From the NCBI GenBank assembly GCA_964548025.1, contig CAZJRI010000009.1:5518-69517 (forward strand): a stretch of 64,000 nucleotides of DNA, in the 5' to 3' direction. A program made the position numbers and the translations under genes. Shown piece by piece: positions 44,837 to 54,288 of this stretch. A model generated the notes under the pieces. That model ran no database searches. It was not told the DNA's origin and saw nothing but the letters and a program-made list of their open reading frames with translations. The first letter of the stretch is position 1. Every line of letters starts with the position of its first letter. Source of the stretch: JAHRVQ01 sp964548025. GTDB lineage: Bacteria > Pseudomonadota > Gammaproteobacteria > Pseudomonadales > Azotimanducaceae.

Positions 44837-45137
44837 CCTCGGTTGCCTCATAGAAATGCGCGGAAACACTTGTCGGTGGGTGTTCTGTCATGGCCGCCTG
44901 GAATGCCGCCATATGTGGTGTCTGAAAATGTATCTTCAGTGCTTCCATACTCTCCCATTTCTCGGTGATTCTGAGCTTGTCTGCGTCGTTTAATTCGACT
45001 GAAAACGTATAGTCGTGGCATCCGTCCTCGGCTCGACTGGCTTTCTCCATAACCTCGATTGCTGATCTGATTGATTCAATATTAGCCTGGTTGGTTTCGA
45101 TTATTGCGTTAACTATGATCACCTGTTGCTCCTTCAT
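44823..45137 (-). CDS. ABM-domain putative monooxygenase
   Basis: The 104-residue protein is a single antibiotic-biosynthesis-monooxygenase domain (IIVNAIIETNQ, EDGCHDYTFSVELNDADKLRITEKWESMEALKIHFQTPHMAAFQ). This dimeric ferredoxin-like fold is found in quinol monooxygenases such as YgiN and in heme-degrading enzymes. Nothing in the sequence decides the substrate. Confidence 0.85.
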   Translation of the reverse strand: MKEQQVIIVNAIIETNQANIESIRSAIEVMEKASRAEDGCHDYTFSVELNDADKLRITEKWESMEALKIHFQTPHMAAFQAAMTEHPPTSVSAHFYEATEVTPP

Positions 45138-45246
45138 CTATTAGAATTACACTTTTTAGAATTGCACTGGATCACCGGGGTAGCGGATAAAATGGACGAT
45201 ATCACGGTTTACTGCTGAAACAAGTTCAAATAAGGATAACAAGCAG

Positions 45247-45891
45247 ATGATTACACTCTGGGGTCGAAAAAGCGCGTTCAACGTTCAGAAGGTCATGTGG
45301 GCGCTAAAAGAACTGCAGGTAGAATATGACCAGATAGAAGTTGGTGGCGATTTCGGCTGGCTGGATTCGGATGAATTCCTCGAAATGAACCCACACGGAA
45401 GAATTCCCGTAATCCGGCACGATGATAAAATTCTGTGGGAGAGTCACAGTATTATCCGTTATCTCGGTGCGACGTTTCGCAACGAGGACCTCTGGCCGCA
45501 GGATGCATTTAAAAGATCAATGTGTGACCGCTGGATGGACTGGTCTTTGAGCTTCCTTCAGCCCAATTTCATGGGGCTGTTCTGGGGATATTATCGAATG
45601 CCAGAAGAAAAACGTAATAGCAGGCGGATCAAAGCTACAGGGAGTATTTGTGAATCCTGTTTTGGTTTACTGAACGAACTGCTTGAACAACAGCGCTTCC
45701 TGGCAGGAGACCGGTTTACACTGGGTGATATTCCCGCTGCGGCAACGTTGTATCGTTACTTTGAAATGGGACTGGAAGTAAACAGACCTCCGCAGGTAAT
45801 GGCCTGGTATGAGCGAATGAAACAAAGAGAACCTTATCAGGAAGGGATCATGATTCCGTTTGATGATCTGTTTGGGAAAGAGGACTACTGA
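45247..45891 (+). CDS. Glutathione S-transferase
   Basis: The 214-residue protein has a normal two-domain GST layout. The N-domain shows LWGRKSAFNVQKVMWALKELQVEYDQIEVGG, MNPHGRIPVI and the glutathione gamma-Glu motif WESHSIIRYL. The C-domain has FLAGDRFTLGDIPAAATLYRYF. The Ser in GRKSAFN takes the catalytic place, as in theta/zeta-like bacterial GSTs. AAGGATAAC precedes the start. Confidence 0.93.
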   Translation: MITLWGRKSAFNVQKVMWALKELQVEYDQIEVGGDFGWLDSDEFLEMNPHGRIPVIRHDDKILWESHSIIRYLGATFRNEDLWPQDAFKRSMCDRWMDWSLSFLQPNFMGLFWGYYRMPEEKRNSRRIKATGSICESCFGLLNELLEQQRFLAGDRFTLGDIPAAATLYRYFEMGLEVNRPPQVMAWYERMKQREPYQEGIMIPFDDLFGKEDY

Positions 45892-45922
45892 TCTGATCGG
45901 CATCCAATTGCTGGATGAGAGA

Positions 45923-46321
45923 ATGAATAACATTCAGATACACGTATTATCGATTTTGCTGGTTCTCACGCTGAGCAGTTGCCAGAGTCCATTTCTCGTG
46001 TTTGCAGGTAAATCGCTTAAGGGTGAAGAAAGGCATACGGATTCATGGGCATTCGCCAGGAACTATAAGTTGCTGCAACTCGAAACCCGACCAGAAAAGC
46101 CTTATTCGGTCTATCTCAGGGTCACGGTAATCGGAGATGAACTATACATCGACGCGGCAGAATCTCGCAGATGGCATCAACATATCAAGCTTGATAACCG
46201 CATCAGATTAAAAATTGGCGAGAATGTCTACGAGGCTCGTGCGATTGAAGTTGAGGACCCTTCGATCAAAGAGCGTTTTTTGCCTGACCGTAAGATCTAT
46301 CGGGTTGTTTCGTTGAATTAA
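45923..46321 (+). CDS. Small lipoprotein of unknown function
   Basis: I do not recognise this 132-residue protein. Starting at ATG 45923 gives a clear lipoprotein signal (MNNIQIHVLSILLVLTLSSCQ, lipobox LSSC). The rest is predominantly beta (YSVYLRVTVIGDELYIDAAESR, NRIRLKIGENVYEARAIEVED). It starts 31 nt after the GST stop on the same strand. Confidence 0.75.
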   Translation: MNNIQIHVLSILLVLTLSSCQSPFLVFAGKSLKGEERHTDSWAFARNYKLLQLETRPEKPYSVYLRVTVIGDELYIDAAESRRWHQHIKLDNRIRLKIGENVYEARAIEVEDPSIKERFLPDRKIYRVVSLN

Positions 46322-46500
46322 CCCGATATGATCGATTTACTTAACGTGGACAAGGGGAGATTGCGTAAGTGAAAAGCCCCTCTTTTCCATGATTTCAGTT
46401 CGAGCCTACAACCGGGCTGATCCCCAAAAAAAGGCAGCGAGATGGAATGTGTCGATGAAGTCGGTCAATCATTTGTACTTGATGCTAACGTCGACTGTCA

Positions 46501-47328
46501 TCACTTCACCGCTTTGTTGTGAAATTCCGGGGTGCGCTTTTCCATAAATGCTCGAATTGCTTCTCTTGATTCTTCTGTACCGCCACTTTCAATCAGATGA
46601 TGCGCTTCCAGTGAAAGACTCTCCGCAAGGCTCTGGTCCATACCCCGATTCAAATTTATTTTCATCCGCCCCAGCGCCTGAGTTGGTCCGTTAGCGAGTC
46701 TGCTGGCATAGGCCATAGCATCATCTCTGAACGAAGCCTTTGGGAATACCTTGTTGATCAGGCCAATCTGCACCGCTTCTGTTGCACTCACCCTGTCAGC
46801 GAAATAGTAGAGTTCTTTCGCCCTGGCGAGGCCAATCAGTCTGGGTAGAAACCAGCTGCCGCCGTAGTCACCCGATAGTCCGATATTTCTGAAAGCAGTG
46901 ATGACGAAGGCATTATCCGAGGCGATTCTCAAATCGCAAGCGAGTGCAATAGAAAGACCAGCACCTGCTGCGGGTCCCGGTAGAGCAGCGATAGTGAGTT
47001 TTTTGAGCTCATGAATTCGCAAGGTCAGCGTTTCCTGTTTATGGGTCAACTCTGCAATGCGCTCATCGGTTGTCTTCGGCTTTTCATCTGCGCCTGCTCC
47101 CCCCATGCCGCTTACGTCACCGCCAGAGCAAAAAGCATCCCCTGTTCCCGTAATCATCACGCAGCCGATCCGTTCATCCTCCTCGACGGTCAACAGCGTT
47201 TGCCTTAAAGCAGGCGTTAGAATGTCCCCTAATGCGTTCTTCTTGTGGGGTTTGTTCAGGGTAATAACACCGACCCTGTCTTCGATATGGCACAAGAGTT
47301 CATCGGTTCCGGTATCAATTTTAATCAC
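46501..47328 (-). CDS. Enoyl-CoA hydratase/isomerase family protein
   Basis: The 275-residue crotonase shows GVITLNKPHKKNALGD, TGTGDAFCSGGDVSGM and a second oxyanion motif LPGPAAGAGLSIALACDLRIA. In place of the usual hydratase glutamates it reads ITAFRNIGLSGDYGGSWFLPRL. The segment with GDYGG is common in bacterial crotonases that are not classical 2-enoyl hydratases. It is the first gene of the CoA-rich half of the window. Confidence 0.87.
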   Translation of the reverse strand: MIKIDTGTDELLCHIEDRVGVITLNKPHKKNALGDILTPALRQTLLTVEEDERIGCVMITGTGDAFCSGGDVSGMGGAGADEKPKTTDERIAELTHKQETLTLRIHELKKLTIAALPGPAAGAGLSIALACDLRIASDNAFVITAFRNIGLSGDYGGSWFLPRLIGLARAKELYYFADRVSATEAVQIGLINKVFPKASFRDDAMAYASRLANGPTQALGRMKINLNRGMDQSLAESLSLEAHHLIESGGTEESREAIRAFMEKRTPEFHNKAVK

Positions 47329-47540
47329 AAGCTTGTCCTGTCGGATGAGTTGAATGAAGAAACAATAGTGGTTGCATCATAAAACTTATGGAATGGAAAA
47401 ATGAATAGACAGATCCTTCTGAATTCATATTTATTTGCAGATATAGACTGTCGATAACATAATCCGAATCGGGATTCTTAGGCAGATAATGACGTTTGGT
47501 ATCCCTCTTGTGAGTAGATTCATTCATCCAGGAGCAGCAC

Positions 47541-48149
47541 ATGAAAGTAGAATTCCACTTTGATTTTGGTAGTCCAAATGCCTACCTGAGTCATCTGGTG
47601 ATCCCCGAAATTGAGAAAAGAACAGGCCTTCAATTCGAGTATGTCCCCGCACTGATTGGTGGTGTATTCAAGGCGACCAATAATGCATCCCCTGCAGTTT
47701 CACTGCAGGGTATTAAAAACAAACCTGAGTACCAGGGTATTGAAACCGAGAGATTTCTCAAAAAGCACAAAATTACTAATTTTCAGTCAAATCCCTATTT
47801 CCCCGTCAATACGCTTCAGATCATGCGGGGTGCGGTTTTCGCTCAGTCGAATGACTATTTTGCTCGGTACGTAGATGAGGTTTATCGGCACATGTGGTGT
47901 GACCCGAAAAAAATGGATGAGGTGGATGTTATTACGAGTGCGCTTCAGGAGTCAGGATTACCTGCGGCAGAGATTGTTGCTGGTTCACAGGACCCGGAGG
48001 TCAAAAAGCAGTTGATCGACAATACCAGTCGATCGGTTGAAATGGGTGCCTTTGGTTCTCCGACATTCTTTGTGGATGGAGAAATCTATTTCGGCAAGGA
48101 TAAGCTGCGGGATGTCGAAGAACGTATTGCTGAGGGTGCAGCAGACTGA
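47541..48149 (+). CDS. 2-hydroxychromene-2-carboxylate isomerase/kappa-GST family protein
   Basis: The 202-residue DsbA-fold protein has the FDFGSPNAYLS motif, with Ser in place of the CxxC, YVPALIGGVFKATNN and a cis-Pro loop GAFGSPTFFVDGE. Members isomerise a naphthalene catabolite using glutathione or act as kappa-class GSTs; the substrate is unknown here. A good AGGAG lies 7 nt before the ATG. Confidence 0.9.
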   Translation: MKVEFHFDFGSPNAYLSHLVIPEIEKRTGLQFEYVPALIGGVFKATNNASPAVSLQGIKNKPEYQGIETERFLKKHKITNFQSNPYFPVNTLQIMRGAVFAQSNDYFARYVDEVYRHMWCDPKKMDEVDVITSALQESGLPAAEIVAGSQDPEVKKQLIDNTSRSVEMGAFGSPTFFVDGEIYFGKDKLRDVEERIAEGAAD

Positions 48150-48281
48150 CTTCTGCGGGCATTTCATGGCCTCCTCAGACGATCAACAGATGAAAGCTAC
48201 TTCTCGTACCAGTTAAAGAACACCGAGGTCGACAGCTATACGCTCAATTGCCTGTAGGGTGCTGGAAAAAGTCTGCCAGGT

Positions 48282-49871
48282 CTATCCTATTGGCGGATGT
48301 TGCAGGTGGAAGTCATGGGCCTGTTCGAAAGCATGACCAGCCCGGCAAAGTGTCGCTTCGGCAAGGGGTGGTGCAACGAGTTGCAGACTTAGCGGAATCG
48401 TATCCGGTGAGAAGCCACATGGCACTGACAAAGTAGGATAACCGTTGTAGTCCCAGATGGTGATGAATCGACCGCTTCGTCCAAACCACTGAAGAGGAAC
48501 GCCAGCCAGTATTCCCCGATCAATATCTATGCCGCCATACGCATCTTCCGGGTTGTATCGGAACGATTCCGTTGCGAGTGTCGGGCAGGCCAGGAGATCG
48601 ATGTCTCTAAATACGGGTGCCATGCGACCTGCAGCATTTTTCCTGGCGAATACCGCTTTTGCCAGGTCAACAGATGTCGTATTTCTGCCACTTTCCAGAA
48701 ATTGACGAAAGTAGACACCGTATTCTTTCTCTTTGGCAGGAAAGGTGGCCTCGTGAACCGCTGCCGCTTCGGCAGCAGCAAGAATACCCCAGGCGGCGGA
48801 TTCGTCCTCTTCCAGTAATGGTACTTTGATATTGACAATCTCAGCGCCAAGACTCGCAAGACTTTCAACAGCAGACCTAACGGCTTTTGCCACATAAGGC
48901 TCAACATCATCAGTCGCAAATTTCTCGTCCCAGCCTATGCGAAGACCTGATACACCCTGCTCCATCTCAGTTTCATAATCCGGTACCGGATCTGAAAGCG
49001 AAGTTGGATCGTTGTTGTCATGCCCTGCAATCACGCCAAGTATTCGTGCTGCATCCCTGACGTTACGTGTCATTGGACCAATGTGATCGAGAGTGGGCCC
49101 GAGGTCCAGTACACGGTAGCGACTAACCCGCCCCCAGGTTGGTTTCAGGCCGACGATTCCGTTGGCGGCCGAAGGGTATCGGATAGAACCTCCGGTATCT
49201 GTGCCGAGTGATCCAAAACATAGACCTGCAGCAGTTGCTACACCAGAGCCACCGGACGAGACACCCGGCCAGCGATCCAGTTCACCCCAGGGATTACGGG
49301 GAACTTCGAATTCCCGGTGGTAACCGACCATTGCACCTTCAGTCGTTGCAAGTTTACCTACAATAATTGCACCTGCCGCTTCGAGTCTGGCAACGACGGT
49401 TGCATCGGCATCTGAGACCAGGTTCTTGCGAAAGCTGTGTCCCGCCGTCGTTGGACTACCAGTCTTGTGACATAGATCTTTTACCGCAATGGGTACACCG
49501 TGCAATGGACCCAGGGGCTTATCCTGGTTCCGCTCTGTGTCGGCTTCGGCTGCTTTTTCCAGCGCTTCTTGCCCCATCACCGTTATATATGAATGGAGTT
49601 TCGGTTCGAGGGCCTCGATCCGAGCAAGCAGCGCTTCGGTTACCTCTGCTGAATTGAGGTCGCCGGTCGATATTCCAGTCGCAACTTCGGAAAGAGATTT
49701 ATAATGGAGCGGTTGTTGCGTCATAAGTTTTTCCCTGTCGACTAGTGAATTATTTGGAGATCTGGTACCTGATGTGACTGCCAGTACTTTGGATGCTGCT
49801 GTTACCGTAAGACCTGTAACTGTGGCCCGCAGCAGTTCTCGCCTGGTTGGATTCTTGTCTCGCTTGTTCAT
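48282..49871 (-). CDS. Amidase-signature hydrolase with probable Tat signal
   Basis: The 529-residue protein has the Ser-cisSer-Lys triad of amidases: Lys in GVPIAVKDLCH, and two serines in SSGGSGVATAAGLCFGSLGTDTGGSIRYPSA. The N-terminus, TRRELLRATVTGLTVTAASKVLA, is a plausible Tat signal (twin Arg then a hydrophobic stretch). That suggests export of the folded enzyme. It is not GatA: no GatB or GatC is near and the export signal argues against it. Confidence 0.88.
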   Translation of the reverse strand: MNKRDKNPTRRELLRATVTGLTVTAASKVLAVTSGTRSPNNSLVDREKLMTQQPLHYKSLSEVATGISTGDLNSAEVTEALLARIEALEPKLHSYITVMGQEALEKAAEADTERNQDKPLGPLHGVPIAVKDLCHKTGSPTTAGHSFRKNLVSDADATVVARLEAAGAIIVGKLATTEGAMVGYHREFEVPRNPWGELDRWPGVSSGGSGVATAAGLCFGSLGTDTGGSIRYPSAANGIVGLKPTWGRVSRYRVLDLGPTLDHIGPMTRNVRDAARILGVIAGHDNNDPTSLSDPVPDYETEMEQGVSGLRIGWDEKFATDDVEPYVAKAVRSAVESLASLGAEIVNIKVPLLEEDESAAWGILAAAEAAAVHEATFPAKEKEYGVYFRQFLESGRNTTSVDLAKAVFARKNAAGRMAPVFRDIDLLACPTLATESFRYNPEDAYGGIDIDRGILAGVPLQWFGRSGRFITIWDYNGYPTLSVPCGFSPDTIPLSLQLVAPPLAEATLCRAGHAFEQAHDFHLQHPPIG

Positions 49872-49957
49872 TGACCGGTCCTGTTGATGGGAATGGTAAT
49901 TAGTCGCTGGAACTATTCGTTGTATTGCGTCCCCAGGCAGCTTATTAGATCGGTGTG

Positions 49958-51139
49958 CTAGCCTAGTACACCCTTGTCTCGAAGGCTCTCAACTTCAGCT
50001 TCTGACAGATCCAGATCACTGAGGATAACCTCATCCGTATGCTTGCCGAGAGATGGAGCAGCAGTAATATTTACACTGCTTTCCGAAAATCTGGCTGGCC
50101 AGCCTAGCAATCTGATCTTGCCGCGAGTCTCGTGTTCCACCTCGTGAATAAAACCTCTTTCGACCAAATGCTTATCCTTAAAGAGGTCCACTGAATCCAG
50201 GATAGCGCTCGCAGGTACATCAGCAGCAGCAAGTAACTCCATTGCCTCGAATTTTTCATGTTGAATTGTCCAGGCGCTGATCTCCTCTCGCAGGGCATCC
50301 CGGTTTTCAAATCGGGCTTTTGCGCTCTCAAAGCGAGGGTCAGACGTCAGCTCCTCTCGACCGATCGCCTTGCAGAGCATTTCCCACATTCGTGGTGTTA
50401 CCGCCATGATAAAAACGTAATCGTTTACCCCACCTGGAGAACAGGGGTAGAGGTTCACAACCGGGGACTGGCCGTTACCGCTTCGGGGTGTCACCTGATT
50501 GCCACCTAACGATTGAGCTAGGGCGGTGCGCAGATAATAAGTCATGGCTTCCTGCATTGATATTTCAACGAGTTGGCCTTTACCCGTTTTTAATTTCTGG
50601 ATGTAGGCTGCAAGGATCGCAAGTGCTAACTGAACACCGGTCCCCGCATCACCGATTGTCGGACCAGGTCTCATGGGTGGACCATCTTCTTCACCGGTAA
50701 TAGAGAATGCGCCACCGGCAGCCTGGGCCACCATATCAAAACACTTGTAGTCGGAGTGGGGACCACTGGTACCAAATCCCTTAAGACGTGCATAAACGAG
50801 TCCGGGATTTATCTCTTTCATCGTGTCGTAGCCAATATTCAGTTTTTCAATAACACCAGGCCCGTAGTTTTCGACAAAAACGTCGTAGTGCGGCAACATT
50901 TTCAACAGCAGATCCCTGCCCTCAGGTTTCTCAAGTGCCAGTGTGATACTTCGTTTATTACTGTTCCACATAAGAAAGTATTCAGCATCACCATTGCCAC
51001 GACCCCTGCCGGGATCACCGGTTTCCGGTCGTTCGACCTTTACAACATCTGCACCCATCCAGGCGAGCGCCTGGGTGCAGGAGGTTCCTGCTTCGTACTG
51101 GGTCATATCCAGAATTCGGATTCCATCGAGTGCTGGCAT
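49958..51139 (-). CDS. Class III CoA transferase (CaiB/BaiF family)
   Basis: The 393-residue protein has the family start LDGIRILDMTQYEAGTSCTQALAWMGADVVKVE. The conserved catalytic Asp lies in GPTIGDAGTGVQLALAILAA, and WNSNKRSITLALEKPEGRDLL is typical. Such enzymes move CoA between carboxylic acids via an aspartyl-CoA thioester. Acceptor and donor are unknown. It is transcribed in the same direction as the adjacent amidase, with an 86-nt gap. Confidence 0.93.
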   Translation of the reverse strand: MPALDGIRILDMTQYEAGTSCTQALAWMGADVVKVERPETGDPGRGRGNGDAEYFLMWNSNKRSITLALEKPEGRDLLLKMLPHYDVFVENYGPGVIEKLNIGYDTMKEINPGLVYARLKGFGTSGPHSDYKCFDMVAQAAGGAFSITGEEDGPPMRPGPTIGDAGTGVQLALAILAAYIQKLKTGKGQLVEISMQEAMTYYLRTALAQSLGGNQVTPRSGNGQSPVVNLYPCSPGGVNDYVFIMAVTPRMWEMLCKAIGREELTSDPRFESAKARFENRDALREEISAWTIQHEKFEAMELLAAADVPASAILDSVDLFKDKHLVERGFIHEVEHETRGKIRLLGWPARFSESSVNITAAPSLGKHTDEVILSDLDLSEAEVESLRDKGVLG

Positions 51140-51465
51140 AATTCCTCCTTGCTGTTTCAGATTGTTAAAGTAGCTTCAATTAGTCGGGTTATATACTGCG
51201 TTGTTGACCCTACACCTTCCCCAATAAAACATTAATAGTGACCGGGTCGTCAAATGTCATGGCATCGCCCGATATTCGCACAGTAAACCTGCCGGGGTCC
51301 CGGTTAATCAACTGTAGATATTTGCAAATACACGATCCCGGATGAGGGACGACCCGCTCTGTCTGGTAAATATTCAATTCAGGGTCCGGGATGTTGGAAA
51401 GTGGTAAAGAAACATCCCGGACGGATAGAATTGTTATTGATACCGATAGGAGGGGTAATGACAAG
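51140..51465. other. Gene-free stretch between CoA transferase and GNAT gene
   Basis: No gene is supported. A minus-strand frame (51210-51521) is open for 103 codons, overlaps the GNAT start antisense, and has no recognised domain. I did not find a convincing promoter. Confidence 0.4.
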
Positions 51466-51954
51466 ATGAGTCTCAGGGTGATCGAAGCGGATAAGCGTTC
51501 ACACGGTAGGTTATTAGGCAATTTACTCTCACTCTATCTCTATGATCTGTCTGAGTTTTTCGACCTCAGTCCAGACGTCGAAGGGCGTTTTACCTACGAT
51601 TACGACTGGGAGAAACCAGGCAACTTCGCCTTTCTTGCGTTTGAGGATTCATATCCAGTTGGCTTTGCGCTGGTAGAAAAAGGATCTGCACTCGGTAACG
51701 GTCTGGATATATGGGATATGGAAGAATTCTTCGTACTTCGCCCCTACAGACGGAAAGGTACGGGCATCTGGCTGGCTCACGAAATATATGGAAGGTTCAA
51801 GGGCAAATGGGAAATTCGAATAGGTGAGAAGAATCTGGCTGCCTTGGCCTTCTGGCGTCGTAGTCTCGATGGGATTGAGTGTACAAAGCCTGAAGAATCC
51901 TTCGTCAAAGGCAATTTGAGTATGTTCCATTGTATCAGCACGACAATAGAGTGA
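51466..51954 (+). CDS. GNAT-family N-acetyltransferase
   Basis: The 162-residue protein shows the GNAT core: a beta-strand run FAFLAFEDSYPVGFALVEK, then DIWDMEEFFVLRPYRRKGTGIWLAHEIY with the acetyl-CoA-binding RRKGTG loop. Substrate unknown. The ATG at 51466 is the best start; AGGAGG lies about 12 nt upstream. A longer frame from 51391 adds 25 charged residues without homology. Confidence 0.85.
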   Translation: MSLRVIEADKRSHGRLLGNLLSLYLYDLSEFFDLSPDVEGRFTYDYDWEKPGNFAFLAFEDSYPVGFALVEKGSALGNGLDIWDMEEFFVLRPYRRKGTGIWLAHEIYGRFKGKWEIRIGEKNLAALAFWRRSLDGIECTKPEESFVKGNLSMFHCISTTIE

Positions 51955-52275
51955 TCGTATATCCGAAAGCAGGGAATACGGGAAGGTGCCCGGAATAGAT
52001 TGAAACAGGTCCTATATATATCAAAAATGCACAACCCAGTTAAATCGTTAGGTTGAGCTCGAGGCGGGTAACCTGCCTTTCAGATTCTGAACCGGTTTTC
52101 ATGATGGCATGCAATATGCTGTAAATGTCCCAGAACTGCCGAGGATGTAAATAAAGTGTTACTGGCCCTGGAATTTCGGCACATGCATTAATTCACCTGG
52201 TCCAGGGCTGTGACACTACTGTCAACTATACTTTACACAGACTAGATGTATTTAGTTGACAGATAGGATGTACCA
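51955..52275. other. Gene-free stretch before the 103-codon gene
   Basis: No gene is seen in these 321 bases. The end contains a perfect 10-bp inverted repeat listed separately. Confidence 0.5.
52219..52262. promoter_or_regulatory. Perfect 10-bp inverted repeat, possible operator
   Basis: CTGTCAACTA (52219-52228) and TAGTTGACAG (52253-52262) are separated by 24 nt and lie immediately before the next gene start at 52276. The arms are about three helical turns apart centre to centre, consistent with a repressor or activator binding two half-sites. A hairpin in the 5' UTR is the alternative. I see no clear promoter hexamers. Confidence 0.5.
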
Positions 52276-52587
52276 ATGGATTTAAAAGCGATACATGATC
52301 AAAATTTGCTGTATACCGGAACGAATGGTGTCTCCCAGGAAAACAGAAAATACGGATTTATTCCGGCCTTTCGAGACGAAAGTACCGGCCGGGTAGAAAT
52401 TGCCAGGTTTCTAGACGGTAAACCTGCACCCCTACATCTTATCACCGCATTACCTGATGAATGGGTCGTCGCCCGGGATGAAAGCGGCGGTGTTTGCCGA
52501 GTGAAAGGTAGCGTGGTTGCAGGATTCGTTCGGGATAGTAAATTCTATACCCGCCAGGAAGCATCTGACTTCAACGGATCGAATTGA
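52276..52587 (+). CDS. Small protein of unknown function
   Basis: I do not recognise this 103-residue soluble protein. It has no signal peptide or membrane segment. It contains YGFIPAFRDESTGRVEIARF and VVARDESGGVCRVKGSVVAGFV and looks mostly beta. AGGATG lies 7 nt before the ATG. The inverted repeat just upstream suggests individual regulation. Confidence 0.65.
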   Translation: MDLKAIHDQNLLYTGTNGVSQENRKYGFIPAFRDESTGRVEIARFLDGKPAPLHLITALPDEWVVARDESGGVCRVKGSVVAGFVRDSKFYTRQEASDFNGSN

Positions 52588-52619
52588 TAACGCTTCTATT
52601 GCAAGGCACCTGAATTCAA

Positions 52620-54179
52620 TCAGATTGTTCTGCCACTGTCCTTCCAGTACTCATCCCTGAGCAGGCGTTTTAGTAGCTTCCCCGTGGGATGTCGTGGCAT
52701 GGCTTCTACAAAATCGACTGATCTGGGTGCCTTGAAACTGGCGAGGTGCTCTTTGCAGTGAGCGATAATTTCTGCCTCGAGTTCATCGTCGGCGGTGGTC
52801 CCGGCAACGAGTTCGACGGCACCTTTTACTTCTTCGCCGAATTCATCATTCGGAATACCGAAAACCGCTGCATCGACCACTTTCGGGTGATTGATGAGAA
52901 CTGCTTCTATTTCAGCGGGATAGATGTTGACGCCACCTGAAATGATCATGTCGATTTTTCGATCGCTCATAAAAAGGTAACCATCTTCATCAAGATAACC
53001 GATGTCACCGAATGTAAAAACGCCGGGTTCGAGATGTGCCTTGGATGTTTTTTCCGGATCGTTGTGATACTCGAAATCACTGCCCATAATATTCTTGACA
53101 TATAAAGTGCCTGATTCACCCACCTGCGCCTCGGTGCCGTCATCTTTGATAACCATTACCTGCATAATGGGAACCGGCTTGCCAAGGGTACCTGGTTTTG
53201 TCAGCCAGTCATTAGAGTCAACCGTTGTTACAATTGAACCCTCAGTGGAACCGTAGTATTCAGAAATCACAGGTCCCCACCATTCGATCATGCTTCGTTT
53301 CACGTCTGGCGGGCAGGGGGCTGCACCGTGCCACACGATCTTCAGGCTTTCACCGGAAAAATTTGACCTGTCGCTTTCCTCGAGTCTGAGCATGCGTATG
53401 AACTGGGTTGGCACCAGGTGAATATTGGTGACCTGATATTCATCGATAAGGTTGAGTGTTTCTGCAGCATCAAACTTGTGACGGATAATCACGCTGCTAC
53501 CGGCAATTAATGGCAGAAAGGAAAATGCCCACTGGGCCGAATGATAAATTGGTCCAACGAGAAGACTTCGACCACCGGCTGGCATACTCAGCATGCCTGA
53601 TAGACCTTCACCCATCATCTTGAGTGTTTCGATGGGTACACCGGTCTGGGATAGCCCGCTTTTTACCCCCTTGGGTTTCCCCGTGGTACCAGAGGTATAA
53701 AACATGGGACCGCCCAGACTTTGATCTTCCGGTTCGCTGGTTTCCTGACCGGAGAGGAAAGTGTCGTAGCGTATGAATCCGGCGCTGTCGCCATCAATGA
53801 GCAGGGACGCACAAAGATCCGGACAGTCTTCTTGTGTAAGAGCGGCTTCACCCAACGAATCGAATCGACTGTCTACAAGAAATGCTTTTGCACCCGAATC
53901 CTTCAGCACATAGGCGACTTCCTCTGGCACAAGATGCCAGTTTATAGGAACCAGTAGCCAACCCGCATGCGCGGCAGCAGCGTAGGCTTCAAAGTACTCT
54001 CTGCGATTTCCGCTCAGTACTGCGACAGCATCACCGGTCTTAAGTCCAGCGGCACGAAGGCCGTGAATGAGTGAGTTGGTATTCGAATTAAAGTCCTGCC
54101 AGGTTGTACTACCAAACTCATCAGTCAGTGCATCTTCTTTGGATTTTGCATCCACAAAAGGCTGAATCAGTGCTGCCAT
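52620..54179 (-). CDS. AMP-forming acyl-CoA ligase
   Basis: The 519-residue ANL-superfamily enzyme has the P-loop MFYTSGTTGKPKGVKSG, EYYGSTEG, the hinge region FGDIGYLDEDGYLFMSDRKIDMIISGGVNIYPAEIE and the C-terminal catalytic lysine in HPTGKLLKR. It activates a carboxylic acid to its CoA thioester through an acyl-AMP. Chain length or ring preference cannot be read from the sequence. Its start faces the divergent thioesterase gene at 54289. Confidence 0.93.
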   Translation of the reverse strand: MAALIQPFVDAKSKEDALTDEFGSTTWQDFNSNTNSLIHGLRAAGLKTGDAVAVLSGNRREYFEAYAAAAHAGWLLVPINWHLVPEEVAYVLKDSGAKAFLVDSRFDSLGEAALTQEDCPDLCASLLIDGDSAGFIRYDTFLSGQETSEPEDQSLGGPMFYTSGTTGKPKGVKSGLSQTGVPIETLKMMGEGLSGMLSMPAGGRSLLVGPIYHSAQWAFSFLPLIAGSSVIIRHKFDAAETLNLIDEYQVTNIHLVPTQFIRMLRLEESDRSNFSGESLKIVWHGAAPCPPDVKRSMIEWWGPVISEYYGSTEGSIVTTVDSNDWLTKPGTLGKPVPIMQVMVIKDDGTEAQVGESGTLYVKNIMGSDFEYHNDPEKTSKAHLEPGVFTFGDIGYLDEDGYLFMSDRKIDMIISGGVNIYPAEIEAVLINHPKVVDAAVFGIPNDEFGEEVKGAVELVAGTTADDELEAEIIAHCKEHLASFKAPRSVDFVEAMPRHPTGKLLKRLLRDEYWKDSGRTI

Positions 54180-54288
54180 GAATATCTCCCATATTTAGTT
54201 GCGACTATATAACAAAACTGCTGACACGGGTTGATTTGCTTGAACGGTTGCGGTTAGCTGTAAGAAATAGTGAAAAACGGGAATCTTG

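Noticed and set aside
49826..49871. Amidase as GatA of the tRNA-dependent amidotransferase
   Set aside because: The Tat-like N-terminus and absence of gatB/gatC argue against it.
51210..51521. 103-codon minus-strand frame between CoA transferase and GNAT genes
   Set aside because: No recognised domain and it overlaps the GNAT start in antisense; part of the sequence (FTVRISGDAMTFDDPVTINV) looks protein-like, so a homology search could revive it.
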